Source of the DNA: SZUA-22 sp963751695
GTDB lineage: Bacteria > Bacteroidota > Ignavibacteria > Ignavibacteriales > Melioribacteraceae
Length of the DNA stretch: 64,000 nt
Direction of reading: 5' to 3'
NCBI GenBank assembly: GCA_963751695.1
Contig: CAVVVP010000010.1
Location: forward strand, 589,223 to 653,222
A program made the position numbers and the translations under genes. Positions 57,676 to 64,000 of this stretch are shown here, one piece after another. Numbering within the stretch: the first letter of the stretch is position 1; the number at the start of each line of letters is the position of its first letter. The notes beneath the pieces were generated by a model. That model was not told the origin of the DNA and made no database searches. It saw only the letters and a list, made by a program, of their open reading frames with translations.

Positions 57676-58705
57676 TTATCCGTTGAAAGAATGAGTAAAT
57701 TCAACAAGCTTTTTGATATTCTCTGGCGGTGTGTGTGGTGGAATTGCACAGCCAGCATTCATAATAAATTTAGTGGTGTCACTAAATAATTCTAATAGTG
57801 CCCGAGCTTCTTTTTCTACATCAGATGTGGATCCAAAAGCAAGAACTCCGGTTGGATCTATTGTCCCAATTACAGTAACATTATTTCTGCAAACTTCATG
57901 AATTTTTTCAGAAGGTGTTTTGTAATCTAATTCGATTGCATCGGTCCCGGTTGAAATCATTTTTTCTAAAATTTAATTCTGTATTTCCACAAATATGATT
58001 TGTATAATGCAAATTATGTTTATGCGCCGCTTGCACTAGTTCTTGTTCATATGGTAATGCGAATTTTTCATATAAGTCAGGTGAAATCATATCAGGACCA
58101 GCAGGGCTATCACCATTTGAGACCATATGAACACCGGTTGCTGCCATTAAATCTATGAATTGAATCGATACATCCTTACAATAATCGAGAAGCAGAAAAA
58201 CTTTCTCTGGTTCAAGGAATAAATCAATCATCAAATTTGAGGAACCTCGAATCATGGTTGCTAGTGAAAATGGGGCTTGATCACAATTACCACGAATGTA
58301 TTTTTCATCACCGAAATATTTCTTAACAATTTTACAAATTTCAAGCCATTTTTGAATTCGTTCATTCTCTCTTAGTATTATTGGTTTTAACAATTCTACC
58401 TCATCAAGTGAACTGATTAGTGGATCATGAATTCTCGCTGGTTCATTTTCTGGGTAATCTACTTGAACACCAACTGCTCCAGCAAGGACAGTTGTATCGA
58501 CATCAATTAGAAGTCCATCAATGTTATATTTCTCAGCAAATGATATGTGAGCGTTGGCTGCCAAAGAGGGATTTTCTCGGTATTCCTTCATTGTAATTCC
58601 AGCTTGTGCAGCAACAAACATAAAATTATGAAGCATTAGAGGACGTTGATCAACTGGTTCACCCGCTAAAGCAGACATGATTCTTTGATAGCCGTTCATG
58701 TACAT
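57676..58705 (-). pseudogene. UroD/MtaA-type methyltransferase, one frameshift
   Basis: Two pieces (57908-58705 and 57676-57960) become one 342-residue protein (1029 bases) if one base is dropped in the AAATTTT tract at 57968-57974; the join then reads GNTEL..EKMISTGTDAIELDY. It is a uroporphyrinogen-decarboxylase-fold protein of the corrinoid methyltransferase type (CmuA/MtaA/MtbA) with the zinc-like motif NHICG in place of the UroD decarboxylase features. Such enzymes move methyl groups between corrinoid proteins and coenzymes. No corrinoid protein gene is nearby. Sequencing error or decay, as in the two other frameshifted genes. Confidence 0.75.
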
Positions 58706-59017
58706 TACTCATTTATGTGGCAATTTATTTAACTAATAGTAGCTTAGATTTCACTCAAATTTAACAGCATGTGAATATTTTAATCATATTGAATGATTGC
58801 TGACTATTGTTGGTTATTAGTTTATTTCTTTTCTAACCTTTCAATATTATTTACGGCTACATAACTTTGACTTGTACCAATGTCTAAATAAGTCTAACTC
58901 TTAAAATACCCATTGATAATTGATCATTAGACTTTCTCCGCTTTAAATCGGTTTTGACAATTATTATAGAGTAAAAATTTGAAATTTTTTATAAGTCAAT
59001 AGGGATAACTCAAAGAT
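58706..59017. other. non-coding gap
   Basis: About 310 bp of AT-rich sequence. I see no gene, hairpin with T-run or repeat. Confidence 0.4.
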
Positions 59018-59869
59018 TTACAATTTATAAGTGAATCTAAAATTAAAACTATCATTATAAAAGTTTCTGTAGAACGAAACGTTATATGCTTCATTCTTTA
59101 AGTGTAGTTCAGGTATAAAATAACCAATTGTTGCACCAACTAAATATCCGACAATTACATCAGTTCTGAAATGATTCCCCGTATTCTTTCGTGCATAACC
59201 TGTAAGAGCTGGATATATTATAGCTCCGGTCCAAATTAGTGTTTTTGCAAGTTTGTTATCTAAATAATCTGAAAATACTCTTGCTACAAAAAATGATGTT
59301 GCAGCCGTAGTGGATGTGTGACCAGAATAGAATGAAAATCTTGCATCAACGGATTGCTTTTTTTCTATGGGTGTATTTGGATCATAAACATAAGGTCGTG
59401 TTCTTTTTACAAGTCCCTTAATCATTAGATTTATTCCGGTCTGTAAAGCTAAAACCTCTAGCCACATAGCCCCCAATAATTGCCAATCATTTCTTGTATT
59501 TTCATTAGCTAAAAATGTTAGAGGTAAGAGAAATGAAGTATATAAAAGGTAGTCCCCGTTTAATGATTCGCTGTATGGTTTTATCGCGTTTCGATCAATA
59601 CTATTGATATCATTTATATCTAATTCATCTATTTCTTGCAGAGTCAGAGGCGAAACATTATTTGTAATAATTAGTCCTGTTATATTAGTTACTATACCAG
59701 TTCCAAATAAGACCAATTCTTTTTCTAATTTTAATTCATATGGTGACTTGAACTCAATTGTATCAATATTATTTATTGGGTGGGAATCTTGAATGTTATC
59801 AGAGAAGTAGGACTGACCAAAACAAGAACACCAGACAAAAAAAGAAGCTGTTATAAAAACTATTTTCAT
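59018..59869 (-). CDS. PAP2-family phosphatase
   Basis: About 283 residues from ATG 59869; six residues longer if 59887 is used. Signal-like start MKIVFITASFFVWCSCFGQ. The three PAP2 motifs are intact (positions in the 289-residue frame): KGLVKRTRP (Lys157, Arg164-Pro165), YSGHTS (His190) and ARKNTGNHFRTD (Arg233, His239, Asp243). It removes phosphate from lipid phosphates or similar at the envelope. No linked genes. Confidence 0.88.
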   Translation of the reverse strand: MKIVFITASFFVWCSCFGQSYFSDNIQDSHPINNIDTIEFKSPYELKLEKELVLFGTGIVTNITGLIITNNVSPLTLQEIDELDINDINSIDRNAIKPYSESLNGDYLLYTSFLLPLTFLANENTRNDWQLLGAMWLEVLALQTGINLMIKGLVKRTRPYVYDPNTPIEKKQSVDARFSFYSGHTSTTAATSFFVARVFSDYLDNKLAKTLIWTGAIIYPALTGYARKNTGNHFRTDVIVGYLVGATIGYFIPELHLKNEAYNVSFYRNFYNDSFNFRFTYKL

Positions 59870-59933
59870 TCTAAATACTATTTGCATTCTAAGGATTACT
59901 AGAAAATTAAGATATTTTGAATATTGTTATAAC

Positions 59934-60167
59934 TTAGTCTAATATCTGTAATGTTGCTCTGTGTTTTCCTTTTGCACCAACGGCAATTAATAGCGTTCGA
60001 ATTGCTTGAATGTTTTTACCTTTCTTACCTATTACCTTACCGATGTCGTCATCGGCAACTCTAAGGGTAAATGCTACTGTGTGTTCATCAGGATGGGTTT
60101 CTTCAACAACAACCTTCTCTGGTTCATCCACAAGTTGTTTTACTATATGTACAATAAAATCCTTCAT
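59934..60167 (-). CDS. khpA: KH-domain RNA-binding protein KhpA
   Basis: 77 residues making one KH domain with the GxxG loop IGKKGKNIQAIRTLL (GKKG) after DDDIGKV. The length and end (KHRATLQILD) match KhpA/YlqC, a small RNA chaperone usually encoded next to rpsP and rimM. Here it stands alone; the usual neighbours are absent from the window. Confidence 0.9.
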   Translation of the reverse strand: MKDFIVHIVKQLVDEPEKVVVEETHPDEHTVAFTLRVADDDIGKVIGKKGKNIQAIRTLLIAVGAKGKHRATLQILD

Positions 60168-60457
60168 TAGGAGTCCTTATTGTGTACGGTTTATATAATT
60201 TTTATCCTTAACGGATAGAATTAAAATAAGATAATATTTATAATTATCAAACAATTTCCCATCCCCTTTCTACAAACTTTTTTAGAGTCATGGTAGAATT
60301 ATTAACTAGTTGGTATGATAAATCATTAGAATACAAACCACCTTTGTGGATATTGAAAATGTATTATTGCTTTTTTTGTGTTATTTGATATTGTAGGTCT
60401 GTTCTTTCATATGTTTGATAAAACTGTTTTTGCAAGTAATAGTTAACACTTCACTTT
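60168..60457. other. non-coding gap
   Basis: AT-rich 290 bp upstream of khpA. The promoter is probably inside, but I cannot pick it out with confidence. Confidence 0.35.
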
Positions 60458-61318
60458 TTAAAAATGAAATAAGACACCCATTACTGGACCAGATAGATGG
60501 ATATCGACAACAAAATTTTCATTAAAAACTTCAATATCTTGAAATACATATCGCTCAATCCAACCCAATTTAATAGAAAATACTTTACTCAACCGATAGT
60601 GACAAAATCCCTCCAATACCAGTGAATAACTGCTATTCCATAAAGGCAGCCCATAATCACCATGAAGAATAAATAACCAATCGGATAGAGCAAATTGACC
60701 TTGGATGCCCAAGATTACTGGGGTCCATTCATAATCGATTCCTAGATCAACTGTACTTCCACCAATGGCAGAGGCTAACTCAATTCGACTAAAATAAAGT
60801 CCAAGGCAGCCATATAACGAAAATCTTGATTTTTGTAATTTACTCATGTTATCAATAATTGCATACCCAAGAAAAGCCCTCGTGAATGACATGGATAAAT
60901 CAGCATCTGCTATTTTTATATCTTTTAGATTATATTTTACATCATTACCCATAACACCAGCTTTTACATCAACCTGTGCTAATAATCGGTTTTTTTTATA
61001 TACTACTTTCAGACCCCAAAAGTATTTCAGATAATTATTAGAACTAAATAATCTGGAAAAAACATCGCCTACTTCTGGTTTTTCAATTGGATGTGTGGGT
61101 ACTTCTGGCTCAGTGCCATCTCCCCCATCTGAATCATCAGCTCCATAATTATAATCATACTTATAACCGGGCACCCACAATGGAAGTTCAACAGTCCAAT
61201 TATAATCGCTATTTAAATAGCCTTTAGCGGAGTTTTTATTCTCGGATACTCCTGATGATTGAGCTATTAAAATAAGTTGGAATGATAAAACAAAAATAAA
61301 TATGTTAATCCAATGCAT
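60458..61318 (-). CDS. secreted outer-membrane-type protein, unknown family
   Basis: 286 residues: signal peptide (about 1-20), a low-complexity linker rich in Asp, Gly, Pro and Glu (ADDSDGGDGTEPEVPTHP), then alternating hydrophobic strands ending in aromatic residues (FSIKLGWIERYVF; FVVDIHLSGPVMGVLFHF) typical of a small outer-membrane barrel. I do not recognise the family. Confidence 0.6.
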   Translation of the reverse strand: MHWINIFIFVLSFQLILIAQSSGVSENKNSAKGYLNSDYNWTVELPLWVPGYKYDYNYGADDSDGGDGTEPEVPTHPIEKPEVGDVFSRLFSSNNYLKYFWGLKVVYKKNRLLAQVDVKAGVMGNDVKYNLKDIKIADADLSMSFTRAFLGYAIIDNMSKLQKSRFSLYGCLGLYFSRIELASAIGGSTVDLGIDYEWTPVILGIQGQFALSDWLFILHGDYGLPLWNSSYSLVLEGFCHYRLSKVFSIKLGWIERYVFQDIEVFNENFVVDIHLSGPVMGVLFHF

Positions 61319-61427
61319 TATCTAACAACAGATTTATTGACAAATGAATACTTAATTATACAGATAATCGTACATATACACTTATATATTAATATAAATT
61401 ATTAAATTCATTGAACTTATTTTTTTT

Positions 61428-61515
61428 ACAAAATTGTTTTTCGTAAAACCAAACTACAAACCCCCTAAAATACTTGTCTTCAACCGCACAATTGCGAACT
61501 GAACCAAACATAAGA
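61428..61515 (-). pseudogene. decayed copy of the 3' end of the 63119-63940 gene
   Basis: The stretch around TACTTGTC...AAACTAC repeats 63087-63144 at roughly 80% identity. On the minus strand it reads KTSILGGL-stop against PTSIFGGS-stop in the intact gene. It lies on the far side of the DUF1254 gene, so a two-gene unit was probably duplicated and lost in part, or the DUF1254 gene came in by recombination. Confidence 0.55.
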
Positions 61516-61580
61516 ACAATTACTCAACTTTTACAGGTCGCTACATTCCCTATCCTCCAGAAATTCGGTTGTTACCCGTA

Positions 61581-63068
61581 TTAGTCAACCAACTCCACAT
61601 CCGGCATTTCCCAGGACCGGTTGTGGTACTCCTCGGTGGGGCCATAAAAGCGTACGATTGGCATCGGAATTTTGCCCTCAGTAGGAATCCAGTTGCTCTC
61701 CAGTCCCTTTGGTGGCTTCGGGCCAAAATAGAGGGTCACGCTTCCATCGCTGTTCTTTTCCATGTTCGGCAGATCAAAGGTTGACAAACCTGGCCGATCT
61801 TGCGGACTGTAGATAAAGGCTAAAGTCTTCAGATCGTAGATAATCAGAGACCAGAACTGGGTGACTGGCACCTCGGCAGGCATGGTGAACGAGTAGGTCT
61901 TTCCAGCCTGTAATGCGTCTCCGTTATTGTCAGCAACCGCATACACATACTGAACTGCCGGCTTCTCGCCGAGTTTCTTTGGGTAGAACGTTCCCGGATA
62001 ATAACGATCGGCACGACTGTCCAAATCAATCTGGTCGTCATAAACATAGGCAAACTCCTTGTTATCATCAGTAAAAAGCACGTCATACCATTGCTTGTCT
62101 TGCCACCAGAGCCTAGATGGATCATCTGGATTGAGAAATCGTTCTTGCATATAGAAATAAGCGTCAACAACAGCTTGGCGCATGGCCTTTTTGGTTTTGG
62201 CATCTGGATTGTATGGTTTACCCTTCTCGATGCCGAGTGAGGCCAGCATACCCATCATCACTTTGTCACGCGGTAATACGTTTTCAACACTAACGACAGC
62301 ATAGAGTTCCTCAAACCAGCGCTCGTCGTAATAAGGCAGTGTAGAAAGACGCATGTCGTTGGGGTCGATAAAACGGGTAGGCTCGGGTTCCGGTAATTCC
62401 GACAGGTAGTACATTTTTATGGTCTGGGTGTACTCATAAACTTCTTCCGCTGAGCTATTTGGGCCGGGAACGGTACGGAGGGCAAAGGCCACCCGGTAGC
62501 TTGGGCTCTTTACTTCGATATAGCCAGCGGGAATCTCCTCTGTATAACCTGGAGGTGTTAGCAATATCTTGCCTCCCTTTCCTGCATCAATGCCCGATGG
62601 GCCTATGTCCGCGATTGTAATTTGCCAGTGATCGACGATTTGGCCGTAAAGACTGCCCTTATCTGAGGCAGCCGGCACATCTAATACCGCCGGTCCCTGC
62701 CGTAGATCGGTATGTGCAGAAAGGTATGGCACTTGGTTGTTTGCCGTTAACGCTTCCAGATTCGGTCTGGCCGGCTTGGAATAGGCGATCATCATATTGG
62801 GTTCAGCACCTATCCCTATAAAACCACGAATAAACCCGTAAGTGCCGATGGCAGGCATTGACCAGATTACGGCCTCAAAGGCCCGCTGGTATTTGACCTG
62901 ATAATCGAGATCGCTTACAGATGGCTTTGCACCAACCTGAGGTTGACCGCCGACAGGTTCAGTCGGCTCTGATTGTGCCTGTACATTATTTGGATTGAAA
63001 CCTAACATTGCGAAAAGGGTGAACGCAATAAAGTAAATGCTTGCTTTTTTCATTGTTATCATCTCCAT
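61581..63068 (-). CDS. secreted DUF1254/DUF1214 protein
   Basis: 495 residues (or 490 from MKKAS, ATG 63053): signal peptide ending NVQAQ, DUF1254 domain (about 60-190; FEAVIWSMPAIGTYGF, YLSAHTDLRQGPAVLDVP) and DUF1214 (about 385-480; FWSLIIYDLKTLAFI, NWIPTEGKIPMPIVRFYGP). Function unknown in general; the family is common in soil and marine bacteria. The gene is visibly richer in G+C (near half) than everything around it, so it was probably acquired by transfer. It lies 50 bp downstream of a barrel-protein gene with which it often travels. Confidence 0.88.
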   Translation of the reverse strand: MEMITMKKASIYFIAFTLFAMLGFNPNNVQAQSEPTEPVGGQPQVGAKPSVSDLDYQVKYQRAFEAVIWSMPAIGTYGFIRGFIGIGAEPNMMIAYSKPARPNLEALTANNQVPYLSAHTDLRQGPAVLDVPAASDKGSLYGQIVDHWQITIADIGPSGIDAGKGGKILLTPPGYTEEIPAGYIEVKSPSYRVAFALRTVPGPNSSAEEVYEYTQTIKMYYLSELPEPEPTRFIDPNDMRLSTLPYYDERWFEELYAVVSVENVLPRDKVMMGMLASLGIEKGKPYNPDAKTKKAMRQAVVDAYFYMQERFLNPDDPSRLWWQDKQWYDVLFTDDNKEFAYVYDDQIDLDSRADRYYPGTFYPKKLGEKPAVQYVYAVADNNGDALQAGKTYSFTMPAEVPVTQFWSLIIYDLKTLAFIYSPQDRPGLSTFDLPNMEKNSDGSVTLYFGPKPPKGLESNWIPTEGKIPMPIVRFYGPTEEYHNRSWEMPDVELVD

Positions 63069-63118
63069 TTATTTCGAAAATATTTATTTTCTTACAAATT
63101 TGTTTTTGTAAAACAAAA

Positions 63119-63928
63119 CTATGAACCACCAAAAATACTTGTCGGCAATAATATCTGTGCTTGTATACGAAGTTGCGACTCGGGTCCGAAATCTGGTTTA
63201 ACAACATTATAATAATAACCAGCTTGTATATTTAGGGGCAACTTCCCAACGAATATTAGTTTTCCGGCTCCCACACCGAGTGGAACTATCCATTGTTGAC
63301 CGGATTCAGCAGTCCAGTCAACAGTTATAATCGGTGCACTATTTACGTACCATCCTTCACCGAGCTGCCGGACGATAAAAAGATTTAATAAACCTCTGTT
63401 TACATCTTCTCTATCAGAATTACCTGCAACCGACCAGACATTATTTACAAGGGCACCAAAAGTCCAGTCACCAGGCTGAACTAAGGCTAGGAAAGAAGGA
63501 CCGATAGACCATTTTTGAGCTCCTCTTTTTTCACCGCCAGTAGGTATATCGATTACGGGACCCAAACCCCACATAACACCTTCTGATTCGGGGACATAGA
63601 ATGCAGTAAATGTTATATCACTGATGCCGGTCGAGTACATATCGCTTTCAGTGCTGTAATCTGGAATCCAAACAATTGGGATAATAGTGCGTGTTATAAT
63701 CTTTCCACTAGCAAAAGGAATTACTGGTTGAATGTTAAGAATGTTAGTTGTTCTATCATATGGACCATATCCAAAATTCATGTTATTCTGAAAAGGTAAA
63801 CTTATTAAATCGGCAATTGGATTTGCTGCCTCCTTGGACAAGTCCTCTGCACTTTTTTGTGCTAATAGAGTATTAACCGAAATTAAAATAATGAGAAGAA
63901 ATGCGTACAGTTGAAATATAGTTTTCAT
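63119..63928 (-). CDS. secreted beta-barrel protein, neuromedin-U-like family
   Basis: About 269 residues from ATG 63928 (four more if 63940). Signal peptide ending NTLLAQ, then a barrel-type sequence with GYGPYDRTTNILNIQPVIPF, GISDITFTAFYVP and GLGPVIDIPTGGE, as in proteins often annotated neuromedin U or transporter and often found next to DUF1254 genes. It likely forms a small outer-membrane barrel; its cargo is unknown. Confidence 0.7.
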   Translation of the reverse strand: MKTIFQLYAFLLIILISVNTLLAQKSAEDLSKEAANPIADLISLPFQNNMNFGYGPYDRTTNILNIQPVIPFASGKIITRTIIPIVWIPDYSTESDMYSTGISDITFTAFYVPESEGVMWGLGPVIDIPTGGEKRGAQKWSIGPSFLALVQPGDWTFGALVNNVWSVAGNSDREDVNRGLLNLFIVRQLGEGWYVNSAPIITVDWTAESGQQWIVPLGVGAGKLIFVGKLPLNIQAGYYYNVVKPDFGPESQLRIQAQILLPTSIFGGS

Positions 63929-64000
63929 TTTGAATTCCAATATTAGTTTGGAAATATTTTATAGTTTATTACAATCTTTAACAGGCGGTACTTTATAATT

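Noticed and set aside
1..64000. CRISPR arrays, tRNA and rRNA genes
   Set aside because: I looked for regularly spaced repeats and for TTCGA-type T-loops with flanking stems and found none that hold up.

Overview
The window is AT-rich (roughly one third G+C by eye) and comes from a bacterium of the Fibrobacterota-Chlorobiota-Bacteroidota (FCB) group. Seven or more predicted secreted proteins end in a type IX secretion (T9SS) type A sorting domain of the NYPNPFNP...SGIYFYRL...KKMLLLK kind, and there are a TonB-dependent receptor with a carboxypeptidase-like N-domain and a PorV-like protein. This style is typical of Ignavibacteriota, Calditrichota and Marinimicrobia rather than classical Bacteroidia. 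I cannot place the genus.

Layout. (1) 117-30318, all on the minus strand: a co-directional run of about 30 kb for using beta-1,3- and mixed-linkage beta-glucan. In transcription order it holds a sodium-solute symporter, a large multi-CBM surface protein, a TonB-dependent receptor, a ~1028-aa secreted protein (reading frame broken five times), a PorV-like protein, a circularly permuted GH16 lichenase, a GPH-type sugar permease, two GH17 lipoproteins, a cytoplasmic GH94/GH149/GH161-type phosphorylase, a GH16 laminarinase, a GH3 beta-glucosidase, two arylsulfotransferase-fold proteins and a GH5 lipoprotein. No SusD is present. (2) 30319-36504: a good sigma-54 (-24/-12) promoter in front of the run, a PpiC-type chaperone gene with one frameshift, and a plus-strand operon of a sugar-binding protein, a sensor kinase and an NtrC-family sigma-54 activator. 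(3) 36644-38632: a plus-strand T9SS-exported GH5-CBM6 glucanase that shares an upstream 16-bp motif with the sigma-54 promoter region. (4) 39044-46979: mixed genes (serine hydrolase, aldo/keto reductase, lipoproteins, a winged-helix regulator with membrane partner, an SGNH-TPR protein). (5) 47245-52643: a GntR-ABC transporter operon followed by a transglutaminase-like lipoprotein. (6) 53127-57453: a mobile, cassette-like region with an S41 peptidase relative, an IS110-type transposase truncated by an IS3-family element, and that IS3 element with a clear -1 frameshift site. (7) 57676-63940: a frameshifted UroD-type methyltransferase, a PAP2 phosphatase, KhpA, and a G+C-richer DUF1254 gene beside a beta-barrel protein gene and a decayed copy of its 3' end.

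How it may work (inference): surface GH16, GH17 and GH5 enzymes cut glucan; oligosaccharides cross the outer membrane through the TonB-dependent receptor; GH3 and GH17 trim them; the GPH permease or symporter imports them; and the phosphorylase cleaves them with phosphate inside the cell. The extracytoplasmic binding protein, which has no ABC permease, would present sugar to the kinase, whose partner would switch on the sigma-54 promoters at 30348-30363 and probably near 36597. The most notable items are this SusD-less, sigma-54-controlled locus with its three-part sensor, the permuted lichenase, two sulfotransferase-fold genes inside a glucan operon, and seven single-base insertions that break three otherwise well-conserved genes.
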